60,000 nt of DNA from Symbiodinium natans (GCA_905221605.1 CAJNDS010000802.1:64001-124000); one strand, 5' to 3'; positions 19,101-27,680 are shown, counted from the first letter of the stretch. Notes: a model not told the origin generated them from the letters alone. Translations and numbers: made by a program.

Positions 19101-19570
19101 TTGATGAGCTCCTCAGCAGCGGCATCGGCTGGCGTACCACCATTGGAAATAAACAAAGCAGCACCAAGCACCGTGCTGCCACTTGCCTTCACAATGTCGT
19201 CCTTTACCTTTCCTGGCGCCTTCCGGCTGAAGAAAGCCTTGGCATTCCAGATGAGCGGCTGCAGGCGTGCTCCACGAGCAGATAGCACTGGATTCGAGGT
19301 GGTCGCCGGATCTTTCAGAAACTCGTCAAGCAGCGCGCTTGCTTCGTCCACCCTCTTCTGTGCATCCGCATCGCGGCCGGCGTCTTCTAGCCCAAAGGCC
19401 AGATTCAAAGTGATTTCAATCAGCCATGGAAGGTCAATGGGGACGGGAATGGCGGCAGTTGCACCTCCCCCTTTCCCAGGCTTACCACCACCTCCACCAG
19501 CCGTAGCTGAGGCTGCTCTAACCAGCTTTAAAGCTTCCAAGACTTGAGTCGTCTCATTCAATATGTGTTT
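6708..19570 (-). CDS. CFAP46: CFAP46 (TTC40), central-apparatus C1d protein, multi-exon gene span
   Basis: Gene-level entry; exons are listed separately. CFAP46/FAP46 is a very large helical-repeat protein of the C1d projection of the ciliary central pair, where it works with CFAP54, CFAP74 and CFAP221 and helps control flagellar beating. Identification rests on several blocks in the expected order. First a long TPR-like exon with MWNISRELMCDQHRFRIHKP and LRVQLHFEVAHCEV. Next a YKDCYADQHQWDKIHDMLKD block followed by VPTSSHRRLWSLR. Then the FADWLLRNGFPVSDALEQLA block, and finally ADWACMEKW, SFFTLMALEDDLEEHG and LMALPLLCLHCQL. These fit my memory of CFAP46 homologues. CFAP54, a partner of similar build, is the main alternative. 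The extreme N-terminus is not clearly placed and may lie at 20.7-21.7 kb. The C-terminal limit is also uncertain. Confidence 0.8.
7670..8060 (-). CDS. CFAP46: CFAP46 candidate exon, helical
   Basis: Minus-strand open segment of about 120 residues: LPPPRLLDPTWKARAEMGRL, QMELSTRQASVFALTLRQLD, then IWEVGRAQVAAANRIWDSLQ. Its Trp/Leu/Ala-rich amphipathic helices match the style of the neighbouring CFAP46 exons. It follows the 9.1-10.1 kb exon in transcript order. Assignment to CFAP46 rests on position and style, not on a diagnostic motif. Confidence 0.5.
8605..8830. repeat. Diverged ~85-90-bp tandem repeat
   Basis: Two to three imperfect copies. Each has the order CTTCGRnnn, TTTCAAGAYGAGGAYGG, CAACnnAAGATT, CAAGCAAAA, GTCAC, AATCTTC; copies start near 8612 and 8700, with a partial third near 8788. 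It lies in a probable intron of the CFAP46 gene. Confidence 0.7.
9134..10075 (-). CDS. CFAP46: CFAP46 internal exon
   Basis: About 310 codons open on the minus strand, beginning KEASVLLADAHDARKETLPA after a CTAAG acceptor-like site and ending SLAK at a GTGGGA donor-like site. It is helical throughout: LAHCSVSVRQLHAEVSKLRA, VKDLQAAFDQHLHIGQQLLA, AGFYRRHVMECLSFLELMFP, then LRKVIDPKTTDIF and VVERWLKLMNEQIDEEDKMS. A Gly/Ser-rich loop (GSIGGSTFKPGGSDTGG) separates two helical parts. The reading beyond the proposed donor becomes poly-Gly from C-rich intron DNA, which supports the exon end. It follows directly on the 10.2-11.1 kb exon. Confidence 0.75.
10076..10169 (-). other. Short intron with GA/CT-rich sequence
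   Basis: The plus strand shows AGAGCGAGAGAGCG and GAGAGAGAG runs followed by an A-rich stretch with three AATAAA-like words. It sits between two long open CFAP46 exons and breaks both frames, as an intron would. The AATAAA words are on the plus strand, so they do not mark an end for this gene. Confidence 0.55.
10170..11060 (-). CDS. CFAP46: CFAP46 internal exon, conserved LALPVL-type block
   Basis: About 290 codons. It opens with CFSLPVRLADWACMEKW, which resembles the conserved LP-x-x-x-x-E-W-A-x-Y block of CFAP46. It continues with SRPQVSFFTLMALEDDLEEH and HLMALPLLCLHCQLASAFES, resembling the family's YLDLLVKEL...L-x-LPVL-x-L-x-E block. Then come TPR-like helices (AKLRLARFAAACRLREYSKA, QLYAYQVWAELGKECLHHAE, TLRDLAVTRARIAMMEGQHG). 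A GTAAGT word inside the frame at about 10824-10829 looks like a donor but is not needed, because the family alignment runs straight through it. Confidence 0.82.
   Translation of the reverse strand, partial: QEEKDILHLAPCFSLPVRLADWACMEKWPWRESAASATSESPPSVLAEVFKRAELAGLVWSSTCTWVGHPEAFSRPQVSFFTLMALEDDLEEHGYHLMALPLLCLHCQLASAFESPSVKLAVACTAKLRLARFAAACRLREYSKALQAEAELDLQELPKTFSSFKEELEQVRSQRAGRSGADTPDPPWLTVQLPKGDQHRVATPWSIGQLYAYQVWAELGKECLHHAELWMACTLTSEAEHHARVHGDGRTLRDLAVTRARIAMMEGQHGEVIRALHELEAADLRQCTEAKQKRLR
11545..12382 (-). CDS. CFAP46: CFAP46 internal exon with acidic and AGSR-repeat insertion
   Basis: The exon starts after CACCAG with ESQAKAQANIWLVLVSASSQ, then FTKAINVLQAAMQPEVVEVR and FADWLLRNGFPVSDALEQLA and DLLLDIEE, matching the CFAP46 block that ends in a DILL-x-like motif. 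An insertion of roughly 200 residues follows: an Asp/Glu/Gly-rich acidic part, then a Ser/Lys/Gly/Arg part with SRKKKKKGS and about seven tandem AGSR units. Normal helical sequence returns with AELFAHNFESLCRIQGLKAQ. Homologues as I know them go almost directly between these blocks, so the insertion is probably lineage-specific and disordered. DNA of the insertion is GC-rich with 12-bp units. Confidence 0.82.
11656..11935 (-). repeat. Coding minisatellite (AGSR)n in CFAP46
   Basis: Degenerate 12-bp units reading GCCGGCTCGCGT-like codons on the minus strand give AGSRAGSRAGSR runs, purest near 11690-11790. Synonymous variation between units suggests the peptide repeat is kept and is not only a fresh DNA expansion. 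Confidence 0.85.
12383..12511 (-). other. CFAP46 intron with GC-AG boundaries
   Basis: The conserved protein reading runs VAMGKMK|ESQAK across this gap. The junction that keeps frame and protein continuity puts the donor at AAG|GCAGGG and the acceptor at CACCAG|GAAAGC, giving a 129-bp intron with a GC donor. GC and GA donors are established for dinoflagellate genes. Confidence 0.65.
12512..12685 (-). CDS. CFAP46: CFAP46 internal exon, YKDCYAD block
   Basis: Reads MEYKDCYADQHQWDKIHDML, KDAFVAVPTSSHRRLWSLRM, then LALSHQGKNVTVAMGKMK. This is one of the most recognisable CFAP46 segments (Y-K-x-C-Y-A-D...W...A...LP-x-x-x-H-R...). The leading Met is probably internal, not a translation start, because upstream exons of the same gene precede it. 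Confidence 0.82.
12790..12990 (-). CDS. CFAP46: CFAP46 small exons
   Basis: Two helical pieces in different frames: AQRLIEPFLKATRALAAHTL near 12920-12985, and ISALKHAAKAVKFNEDPYFF continuing AALYAALYEAEQHHT near 12790-12895, the second following CCGCAG. The frame change implies an intron or a mis-set boundary between them. Placed between stronger CFAP46 exons. Confidence 0.55.
13065..13379 (-). CDS. CFAP46: CFAP46 candidate exon
   Basis: Minus-strand open reading with LVSEKMNEEAINFLGVFQLR, VPCGDLATSALVELAPNF, CDLVFVRKVREDETKVLVHA, then TAAEERVATSHALRGDAADA. Mixed helical composition, no low complexity, and on the path between supported exons. No diagnostic motif seen. Confidence 0.5.
13404..13472 (-). 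CDS. CFAP46: CFAP46 short exon
   Basis: After CGCAG the minus strand reads RRMSVEQFECCCEYAMVTNN then HVARP. The Q-F-x-x-C-x-x-Y-A-x-x-x-N-N pattern fits a TPR-type helix pair in this family. Short, so moderate confidence. Confidence 0.55.
13490..14940. other. Probable large CFAP46 intron(s)
   Basis: No exon is clear. One weak minus-strand candidate at about 14155-14285 reads SNGRQADVVCETLARTAAGH. Around 14505-14570 there is an AT-rich ATGTGTATGTATA run followed by repeated ATTCATTTATTT. At 14844-14881 lies a pair of overlapping perfect palindromes (separate entry). Confidence 0.5.
14844..14881. repeat. Two overlapping perfect palindromes
   Basis: TCGATATC-A-GATATCGA (14844-14860) shares its last TCGA with TCGAAATGTAGA-T-TCTACATTTCGA (14857-14881). 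Both have a single-base centre. Located in a probable intron just downstream of the 14959-15066 exon in transcript order. Confidence 0.95.
14959..15066 (-). CDS. CFAP46: CFAP46 short exon
   Basis: After CTGCAG the minus strand reads GSEVDIMVAIMSMPKAKDVL then AETFRTCAIIQSACRHW. This is a clear amphipathic helical pair with MPKA in the turn, as in the helical-repeat part of CFAP46. The plus strand here is also open but reads as low-information sequence. Confidence 0.62.
15387..15410. repeat. GC-rich inverted repeat
   Basis: Perfect 9-bp arms GCCGCAGGC / GCCTGCGGC around a 6-base AATATA loop, followed by TTTGCGTTG. Resembles a bacterial terminator in shape, but the setting is an intron in a eukaryotic gene. 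No function assigned. Confidence 0.85.
15830..16226 (-). CDS. CFAP46: CFAP46 exons, frame not settled
   Basis: Two overlapping minus-strand readings are both open. One gives PELAACLTLAHINANVAVGN, LKVLETDELAVLWLGHFG, then CEVRSMCDDVGAISSPEEAL. The other gives CAMMLVQFRALRKRLGACQR, KDIMARVAQLCKEPWRERV, and a basic tail. Most likely the first part of the region is read in one frame and the second in the other, with a splice near 16070-16110. Confidence 0.5.
16630..16659 (-). CDS. CFAP46: CFAP46 micro-exon (30 bp)
   Basis: Between TCACAG and a GTTTGG donor-like site the minus strand reads VHFWNLHLDM. Joined to the upstream exon it gives WMVANGL-VHFWNLHL, which fits the N-A-x-x-x-x-W-N-x-x-x-x-L pattern of this family. 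Confidence 0.6.
16737..16803 (-). CDS. CFAP46: CFAP46 short exon
   Basis: After GCTGACAG the minus strand reads NILYGLAKSQEFGQYWMVAN then GL up to a GTACTC donor. Continuity with the next micro-exon supports both. The exon is only 67 bp. Confidence 0.6.
16874..16909. repeat. Telomere-like CCCTAAA tract
   Basis: A 36-bp stretch with CCTAACCCTAA, GACCCTAAACCCC and AAACCCTAAG, a degenerate form of (CCCTAAA)n, complement of the TTTAGGG repeat reported for dinoflagellate telomeres. It sits in a short intron of CFAP46, about 20 bp downstream of a 66-bp exon. Confidence 0.8.
16931..16996 (-). CDS. CFAP46: CFAP46 short exon
   Basis: After TTTCAG the minus strand reads RCPNKEKAAITDKKRELIRR. A charged helix with CP-N-K-E-K and I-x-x-K-K-R-E-L-I-R-R is typical of this protein's repeats. 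The frame stops in TAA shortly after, so a donor lies near 16930. Confidence 0.6.
17063..17137 (-). CDS. CFAP46: CFAP46 short exon
   Basis: Bounded by GCTAG| and |GTGTAA, the minus strand reads LFDPEWEVSQASRAFVEDKI then YRAG. The D-P-x-W-E-x-x-x-x-x-R-A-x-x-E pattern looks like a conserved helix. It follows the long exon in transcript order. Confidence 0.6.
17708..19570 (-). CDS. CFAP46: CFAP46 long N-terminal-half exon (TPR-like)
   Basis: About 620 codons without interruption. It starts KHIELN-like (KHILNETTQVLEALKLVRAA) after GGCAG, has a Gly-rich loop, then PWLIEITLNLAFGLEDAGRD, VELSLAVRAACSIKSWALAI, MVARLEKFQMPPGRGRILLD, and the strong match MWNISRELMCDQHRFRIHKP with LRVQLHFEVAHCEV. Later come FDSAMDQQLHLLYWKTTLYE, YAKLETYLDELISPENMQQL and LLCRCGLEAHRAEEGEFAVR. 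The order fits the N-terminal half of CFAP46. It ends near SWE at a GTGGAAG donor. An unusually long exon for this locus; most neighbours are under 120 bp. Confidence 0.85.
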
Positions 19571-20690
19571 CTGCCATCCAGATCGACACATTGGTCGCGC
19601 AACCTTCCAAAAAACTAAAGATGCGTTGTAGATCAGGAAGCCGTAACCTTACACCAGACAGGATACAACATGCATAAACATTGCATTCTCATAAACGTAA
19701 CAGAACACAAATTTTGCTGAATTCAGCTGCAATGCGGCTGTCATTTTGTGCCCACCCGGACTCGCTTGCTATGTTCAAGGCCTGTTCCGGATCAGGACAG
19801 ATCAGTAAGAACATGCAAGCATCAAGTACCTTGCAGCTCTCTCCAGCTTTTTTTTTAGGGGGGGGGGGCAAGATTGTTTCGTTCGTCCACTTCATACGAA
19901 TACGCATGAATATCACGGTGTGAGCCAGGCCCTAAGCCAACCCGTACCCCTTGTCCAACTTTTTCCCGTGCTTCTCTTCGGCCTAAGGGTTTGGGAGTGA
20001 TCCCTGCCCTCCGCCCCGCACTCTCCCCGGTGTAGCACTGTCCCCTCCAACTCCGGAGACTGCGGAGTGGCCTTCTGTTGATTTTCGGAGCTTTGCTGTG
20101 CTTTGCAGCATGCTCGCCCCTCTCATCCCCTCTCGCTCGGCAGACTTTCTCGAGGCTTTTGACGAAGAGCTTTGTTTTCCACTTTGTGGGCTAGACACGC
20201 GCACTCACACTCGCACACGCACACACACACACACACACTGGGACTCCCACACTCATACATACTCATTCAGTCGATTGTCCATTCACTTACACACGCACAC
20301 AATCTGACACGGCCATGAAGGTCCGAAGGCGGAGAAGTCAAGGTATGCTTGAGTGCATGTGTGTGTGTCCTTGAGTCCGGCATGGGCACAACCCTGCCTT
20401 CACCAAGTACTCCTGCAATGCATATTGCAGCTGCCTGAGGCCAACTTATGCCAACTGCATTAACGTCCGCACTCACAGAGCAGTTTCGCATTGGGGCGAC
20501 TTTCCCCAACTAAGTTGGAACCATGCTGCTGAAGGAGGTGAAAGCCTTTCAGCCCATGTTGCGCGCCGAGGCGTGCTTGACAAAGGCAGCGGATGAGCAA
20601 TGCCCGCACGGTATACCTTCAGCAGCATCCCAAGGTTCACAGATATCTGTCGCATTAACAAAAAAACGCGCGCGCGCGCTAGAGAAAACT
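19571..20690. other. Non-coding stretch with AC microsatellite
   Basis: No supported exon. Contains a T8G9 junction near 19850-19868 and a CA-rich tract at 20196-20240 (ACACGCACACAC...), with a second CA/GT-poor cluster to 20300. Confidence 0.5.
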
Positions 20691-20695
20691 GAGCC

Positions 20696-20795
20696 CAAGC
20701 TGCTGGGTCTCCTCACAGGCCAAGCGGTCATAAAGTTGTAAGGCTCTCTCCGCCTGCTCGTCGTGTCCTCCGACGTCCTGCGGAAGGTTCGGAGG
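20696..20795 (-). CDS. Candidate exon, TPR-like helix
   Basis: After CCGCAG the minus strand reads DVGGHDEQAERALQLYDRLA then CEETQQLGL. The A-x-R-A-L-x-L-Y-x-R-L-A helix is TPR-like. It could be an N-terminal CFAP46 exon, being upstream on the same strand, or belong to a separate gene. Confidence 0.45.
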
Positions 20796-20924
20796 GCTTC
20801 AAGGAGTCTTCGTCTAAGGATTTCATCCAATTGCACCCTCAGAGTGTTCTGGCAATATGTACAGTAGTAGCTTCTTCCACCAATATTTGCGTTGACAATC
20901 TTTCATGTATCATTCGGGGACAGC

Positions 20925-21715
20925 TTGACCCTGCCGGCTCCAGCAACTGCAACCCACTGCCCGATGAGCTGAACTCTTATTTGCACACCTAGGCGTTCAG
21001 CTAAACGGCCCTGATAATCTAATCCCAGCTCGTCCACCTTACTCCCATTCCAGTCCAAGAGACAGAAGCAGCCTCTGCGAAGAAGACCAGCAGCTCGGGT
21101 GCGAAGTCTTCTCCTGTTTTTGGGGCGGCGGTGGCAACCCTGTGAATGCCGTACACATCTTTGGAGGGCGCAGGGCCTACAAATGTCAGGACAGTCTTTA
21201 AAAAAACGGCGGGCCTGTGGAAAATCGACTTGCGTTGCCCTCGATGATGACAAAGGCATCGTCTACCAGCTTGTGAGCCCTTGCCCGCAGTACTTGAAAG
21301 TACGATCATCTGTTCATGAAGACACGCCCTGCTGCAACATTGTCTGGGGCTTCCGCTGTTGCTCACTGGCTTTGGTGGACTCTTGAATCAGCCGTCGCAA
21401 GTGGTAGTCCGTTGAGGCCATCCCTGCCCAAGAAGCATACACATGCAGCCAGTGCTCCACGCGGTCCAAGACACCGGATGGGCAGCAGCAGTACAAGTGC
21501 AGTCGATATGCTGGAGTGCAGGTCCTCGCACGACTTAGCAAAAACCATCCCAAACCATCCTTCAGCCTATGCAGCGCCTTGGCCTCAGCTGTGAAGCGCA
21601 GCTCCTGCGCAAACTCCGAAAGAAGGTACATGTAGGGTCTGCAAAGAGTCGCAGCACCTTGTCCGAGAAGCTTGTGAATTCTATCTGCGCTGCACGCAGT
21701 CAGCATGCACATGCT
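20925..21715 (-). CDS. Candidate exons, unidentified
   Basis: Several open minus-strand pieces: RRGCFCLLDWNGSKVDELGL then DYQGRLAERLGVQIRVQLIG (about 20925-21075); AHKLVDDAFVIIEGNASRFS (about 21225-21285); RPYMYLLSEFAQELRFTAEA then KALHRLK (about 21575-21680). The frames differ, as expected for separate exons. I do not recognise a family. They may be the missing N-terminus of CFAP46 or a gene of their own. Confidence 0.4.
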
Positions 21716-22288
21716 CACTTGCTCGAGTGCCCACTTGCTGTTAGGCGTGAAGGAACTTGGCTACCAATTGTCAAATTCTCTGATTCAGCTGGTTTTGCTT
21801 GCTACGAGCCTTTGCTCCCGCTTGTTCATCTGAAAGTCACTTTGAGCCGGCATTGTTGATTGGCTGATGGCCATGGTCCCAAGTTGCCGCTGCCGCAGAA
21901 CACGTCAATCCGCCTTTTGCCTTCCCGTAGAAGGCAGCGCGAACTCTCCATTTTCCTCATGCGCTTTTGCTTGTCTGGGTGCGAGTTCTTTGGCATAAGC
22001 TGCATGCTTCAATGTCTTGCAGGGACGTCTCACACAGCATCGGCGAATCACAGGCAAGCTTCTTGTCAGACTCACCTTTCGCCTGAGGCCTGGGTTGCTT
22101 TTGACAGTCCTGGGCTTAGTAAGGCTTCGTATGCTTCGTTTGGGGCAGACCGTGCAGACCGTGCAGCCTGCAAAGCTTTCAAGGCCTTGCTGTGAAATCT
22201 TGAGGCTTCATCAAAACTGTCGAGATTCAAGCTTCTCTAGAACTTCACATCACTTTACATTGGCCCAGGAAGAAGTTCTTGGAAACGT

Positions 22289-22579
22289 TCAGATGCTGCT
22301 CACCAAGCCCTTCAAAGTCAGCTTGATCTCACTTATCTCTGTCGAGAACCACCTCCATACTTGCAGTGTACGAATGTACGAATTATGCGGCGCACTGCCC
22401 AGGGACGACAAGCTGCTCACTGGACCGGAAAGGTCCGCTGCCCAGTTGCACCATGATGGGCGTGCCCCCAGTTCCCTGGTTCTCACATCATACCATGCGA
22501 AAGAAGCTCTAAGGTCTAAGGTATACACCTCCACCTCGACAAGCTCGCGAAAGATACAACCTGAAGCAGCAGAGGACAC
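22289..22579 (-). CDS. Candidate exon, unidentified
   Basis: Minus strand open with IFRELVEVEVYTLDLRASFA, WYDVRTRELGARPSWCNWAA, then LQVWRWFSTEISEIKLTLKG. The composition is coding-like with alternating beta-like pattern. The opposite strand is also partly open, so strand is not certain. Confidence 0.35.
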   Translation of the reverse strand: MSSAASGCIFRELVEVEVYTLDLRASFAWYDVRTRELGARPSWCNWAADLSGPVSSLSSLGSAPHNSYIRTLQVWRWFSTEISEIKLTLKGLVSSI

Positions 22580-22619
22580 CGGAGGCTTCCCTCAGCCCTG
22601 TGGTTAACTTTTTTAATGG

Positions 22620-24700
22620 AGCCCGACTTGTTTGCGGGTCACCTCAACTCACGGCACTAGCAGCTCGGACTGGGCCGACTGCCAGATGCACATGAGCTGC
22701 CAAACAAAGCCCTGTACAGCTAACTTAGGAGAAAAACAAACGGCTCACTGTTGGAGCATTTTGTCTCTCGCGAATTCGACCGGCACATCGCATGCACATG
22801 CTCGCATGTGTACTCCATGGTGCGTTCACACCTGCCTGTGCGCCCATGGTTGCTCAAGAACTGACAACGGCTACTGCAGAAGTGCGAGACGGAACTTTCT
22901 AGGGTTAGGGCATGATGTTGGCAATGCGGAATGCTGGGAAAAATAACAAAAATGTCGCAACATCCAACGGTTCCAAGGGAATGAGGCAACTTCCGCATTG
23001 CAGGGCTGCACCAACTCGGAGGAAACGGACGAAACATCTGATGCCAACACTGCGATGATGAAAACGCCGCTTCGAGCGCAAACTGAGCTCCCTGATATCC
23101 TTCTGAAGGCTTCATAAACGTTTTCAACATTAGCATCTTGGAACGCTCTGAGGCACTGGTTCCATGTTGTGGCATGGCCTTTGCAACTTTGCAATGTAGA
23201 GATGCATGAAGAAACGGTTGTGTCTGTCGGACATCAATCCAGACTTGCCGGTGCTTCGCGTGTGTTCTCATGCGGCCGGGGCTGTCCACCGCAAGCTTTC
23301 TCCTGATTTGTGTTGCCTGACGGCAAGTCTGCTTGGAAAAACAGTCACACCAAAATGGTCGCAAGGCCTACTCGCAGTCAAAAGCCAAAAGATAATCGTG
23401 CACGCTCCGAGCCTTTGCTGTTGAAATTTCGCGTAGATGTGATGTGCACGTGTGGCAGATGGGTGCAGCTCGGAGCATTCACAGCAATTTGACCCGGCCC
23501 ATTCCTCATGCGACACCCAGTCTACGGTTCTCCATTTGTCGAAGTCACGAAAATGAAGTCATAATAAAACAGAAAGTCTCGCTTCCGACCGCAAGTCAGA
23601 GAGGCTGGGTTTGCATCCTCTCGCACCTGCAAGGCGCTGCAAACAGTGGCTGGGTGTTTGTTGTACCTTCAACATGCCTTCAGGATTGCTGGGGCTGCCT
23701 CGAGGCTATTCAAAGCAGCCACGCACAGCCTGCACAGAATTGCAGGATAATTGGGCACATGCACTCGGCTTTAAGTATTCGGTTTGTTTTAAAGTCGTCG
23801 TCTGCCGGGCCCAAGGCAATCTGCGCATGCCCAGAATCGATCAGCCTGGCATTCAGCGAGAGCAGGGTTCTCCGAGTTCAGCTATGGCTCATACCAAATG
23901 GGGTCAGCACATCAGGATGATCAGCCGTCACTAAACAAATTGAAGATCTTTCATAATGTCTCACATGCAACATGACACGGCTTCGACGCTTTGAGAAATG
24001 AGAACACATCCTTGCAGCCCGAAGGCCGTAGTAGGACTTGTTCCGGACGAGGCTGGGCTCGAAAGTGCGGTTAGACTGCTTCCTGAAGCTTCGAGGTTAT
24101 GTCCGGTCAACGAACGCATATCCTGAAATTGCTCAAAGTTTGGAAGCGTGGCAGATTGTGAAACTCGGCCCGTGGCGTGTCCGATCTCGGCTTTGCCTGG
24201 CTTGGCTCCCAAGGTCCCACCATGCCATCGGCGAGGTGCCAAAATCAATGCCTGCCTTTAGTGAATGTTGGCCACGTGCGCGGGCGCGGCTCCCAGCAAC
24301 CACCATCTGCTTGTAGAGGTCCTGAACTACAGGTGCGTCGAGGAGCTTTGCCCCACTACGTGTAGCACGAACCTAAACTCCTCACCGTGCGCGCATTGAT
24401 CCTGTGACATGCTCTGCCAAGTTGCTGCAGGAACTGTCGTCATCTTGTCGATATAAACCTTTGCAACCAATCAATGTGCCCTCCCAAGACCGTCAGCAGC
24501 TTTGCTTGTCAAAGGCCTCCTGAACTTGACTCGGCTTCGTGGGTTGACAACGTGGATTTGCTGTGGTGTCAGGCACCTGTCAGATGAGTCAAATCCCTGA
24601 AGTTTCAGTCTGACCCGTGACTTAAGAGACTCAGCCCTCCACGCATTTTTGCGGAGTGTAAGCTGCGGCCTCATGCATGCAAAGCAAACCAGCCCGTATC
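22620..24700. other. Mostly non-coding; one weak candidate
   Basis: At 22945-23195 the minus strand reads ATTWNQCLRAFQDANVENVY, which resembles the start of a PPR or TPR helix, but the next part does not continue the pattern. A TTAGGG pair (CTAGGGTTAGGGC) occurs near 22899-22912. Nothing else firm. Confidence 0.35.
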
Positions 24701-24739
24701 CAACGACGATGAACTGACACGTTCTCTCACGGAAGCCTC

Positions 24740-25060
24740 ATGCAAAGGGCGCTTGCAGTTGCACAATTTGGCCTGAGCTGGCGAATTACACAAGCACGAT
24801 GCCAACTGAGCCATCTCGGTTTGCAGAGGTCGCCGCAAACCATGTGCCAAACCTGCAACGAGCGAGTCAAAACCCGAAGAACTCTACTTTCGAAGGTGAC
24901 TTTGTGCAAGCAAGCCGCGAGGAGAAAGCCATTGGCAGTCAGACCAACGCGCTCTCCCCGTGTTCCCGATCTCTTTGAGCAAACTCTCTGCGTCCGCTGC
25001 AATATGGAACCGCGCAATGTCGACCAAACAACACAAGAAAAGAATCTGCTCAAGACCTAG
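24740..25060 (+). CDS. Candidate Cys-pair protein, plus strand
   Basis: A plus-strand frame of about 106 codons ends at TAG near 25060. It holds CQTCNERVKTRRTLLSKVTL, CKQAARRKPLAVRPTRSPRV and CVRCNMEPRN, so two CxxC pairs about 40 residues apart in a basic context, as in small zinc-binding folds. The minus strand is also open across it. No family recognised; could be chance. Confidence 0.25.
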   Translation: MQRALAVAQFGLSWRITQARCQLSHLGLQRSPQTMCQTCNERVKTRRTLLSKVTLCKQAARRKPLAVRPTRSPRVPDLFEQTLCVRCNMEPRNVDQTTQEKNLLKT

Positions 25061-26472
25061 GTCTGCTGAAACATTGTTGGGGGATTTACGCTACTTGGTT
25101 GCGGGACCCACGTGCACATGATTCTTCACCAGTGTTTGTTGCTGAGGGTCTGCTGGAGCGTCATGTTACCAATTCCCACAAAAGCTGACACTTCCACTTG
25201 TTTTGTAACCTGAGCCAGTATCAAACCAATTGTTGGCCCGCCCTGCCCCCCCCCCCCCCTCCCGCCTCTGCCCTTCATTCCATCGATCACTTTCTCAGGT
25301 TCATACTTCGCTATAGGCTACAGCAACCAGCGAGGCAGCCTGCCGGTTTTTTTTGGTTGATGCATTAGCCTTCAGGTGCTTGCCGAGTGGCAAACACAAG
25401 TCACAGCCCTTGAAGGCACGTGTTTTTGCGGGTGAAACATGTACATCTTGACGGTCTTAGCACACAAAACATACAACACACACTCTAATCGCTGATGCTG
25501 GCCCGGTCCAGGTGCAGCAACACCAGTGCTGAAACAACGTGTCGCCTCTTATGGATCGACTCAAACGATCAACACTGTGGTCATGCCTGCCACAAGTCTG
25601 CAAGCAGCTCTGGCCAGCGCGCACGGCTGGCAAAGGCGACTGCTAATTGCTGCGTGCGCACGTGGCACAGGCCTGTGAGCGCTTCTGCTTTCTGAGGCCC
25701 AGTTCCTCACGAGCCTCGGCAATGTCCTAAGCATCCGGCACGGCAGCGATTCCAATGCCACACATGGAAGCACAATGCCGACTCATGCAATGCCACCAGG
25801 ACCGGCGCCAGCGGCCACCTGAAGAACCCTCTGCGAGTTGCAGTGGCAGCATCCTCAACGAATGATGCCCAATGTGAAGTCCAGACACTCTGTGACGGGT
25901 GCTCCGAGTGCTTAGGGCCTAGGGCCTAGGAATTTTGGCTTTTGGGCGAGCCCCTTCGCTCCAGACAGCACCCGATGTTTCAGGCTGTGCTCATTCTTTC
26001 CTTCGACCGAATGAAGGGGACCCACCCCCCTCCCCCGCCCAGGAGAGAGGGCCCCCGGCATGCGCGCGGCGACACCCACAGGTCCATCCGGTGCTCGAAT
26101 GGGAATAAATGTATCACACAACTTTGGGCTTAGGAATTGTTCTCTCTTAGTATTCTTCTTCTTGTTATTCTTCTTCTTCAGATTATTCTTCTTTTTCTTC
26201 TTCTAGTTCCTCCTCTTCTCTTTATTCTTCGTCTTCTTCCGGGCTTAGGAGGGGCTCCCCTGCGTGCGAGCGCGCCCTGACTTCGCCGTCTGTGGTGATA
26301 CGTCTGAGTGCCATGTGGTGATACGTCTGAGTGCCACAGCAGTCGGCTGTCTCTCTCTCCTCTCTCTTTCTTCCTTACTTCCTTCCTTCCTTCCGTCCTT
26401 CCCTTGTGGGGATAGGGCATTCGCCCCCGAGCAAGGTGCGCCCGCCCCAATGTCGGGGCACAGAATCAATGG

Positions 26473-26474
<2 letters not shown>

Positions 26475-26518
<44 letters not shown>
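26475..26518. repeat. (CT)n microsatellite
   Basis: Pure CT dinucleotide of about 44 bp. It opens artificial Ser-Leu and Arg-Glu frames. Confidence 0.98.
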
Positions 26519-26520
<2 letters not shown>

Positions 26521-27329
26521 ATCGCACGAAAGCTCGCCATTTCTTGTTGATGTCGGCTGGAAGCAGTGCACCCACCACCAACTGAGAGGACCACAGAATC
26601 CCTCGACTTGGAGGACTTGCGTCGGGAGTCCTGTGTGAATGCCGCAACCGTACACATGACAGTCCCTTCGCTAAAGCTTGACGCGGTTTGACACCCTAAG
26701 CTTGTTGGCACTCCTGACCATCCTCCATCTTGCTCACCGCTGCTTGAGCCAGTGCTCCTGAGACACCCAACAACTCCCCAGCCCCCAAGGTGGCAGCCAG
26801 GTGGTAGTAGGTGGCGGTACAGTAGCGATTGCTGGACAAGTGGACCTGCGTCGCCGGCCACGTCGCCGGTCGCGTCGCCGGCCCCGTCGGTGTTGGTGAG
26901 AGGAGAGGCTTCTTCAGCGTCCTTCGGCGCGCGGAGCGAAGGCCTCGAACAACAGCTCGTTTTTTAGCGGAGCTGGAGAAGGGCTTCGGCTGGAACACAC
27001 GCGGAGCCCCTCTAGGCTGCGGCTTCCGAGGCTTCGCCGACTTCGCCTGCAGTATCACGGGCCAGTGGCTCTTTTTTTGAGCAATCTTTGAGCAATCTTT
27101 GAACAATCGTCTCACAATCTGCGAACAGTGTGTACACTTGCTTGCCGCGGTGCTCTCGGAGTGGACCTTTGCTCAGCGTGTGGTGCTCTGAGAGCTCTGA
27201 ATGCAGATGCAGCGACAACCCAGTTGGCTTTGTAGGGTAGGGGCGCTGAATCGGCTGCCAGTGTCGCCTTGCTGGAACATGACATGGACGTGCAAACCTA
27301 GACTGGGCATGAGGGATGCACTCCGTGCC

Positions 27330-27680
27330 TTGCAGGATACTCTGCGGGATTCTGGCGGGTGGGCAGGGGTATTCTGGAATTCTCGGAGGGTGGGCATTCC
27401 AGGTGTAGGATTTTTGCGGGATTGCTGGCACGCCAGGGACTCCAGGCGATACTGCTCTGCAGGATTGTGTGGGGAAAGCGCTCCAGAGATATGCTCTGTG
27501 GGAGCTTCTGCGGAATTGGCGAGCACTCCATGCAGAGCGGGGGGGACTCTGTGGGACTCTCTGCGCGTGACGGTGGGACTCTGACTCTGCTAAAAAAGTC
27601 TGGAGGTGCGGCACTCCAGGGATACTTTGCGGGATGCTCTGCTGGATTCATTTGTGTTGGGCACTCCAGACTTCAGGGGT
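27330..27680. repeat. Degenerate ~35-45-bp repeat family
   Basis: Recurring words GGCACTCCAG, GGGATTCTG / GGGATACT, TCTGCGGGA and GGGACTCTG appear many times with irregular spacing. Reading frames across it are Pro/Ser-rich by-products. Confidence 0.65.

Noticed and set aside
26245-26861. Glu/Arg-repeat and Ser-Leu-repeat proteins
   Set aside because: Produced by the CT microsatellite at 26475-26518.
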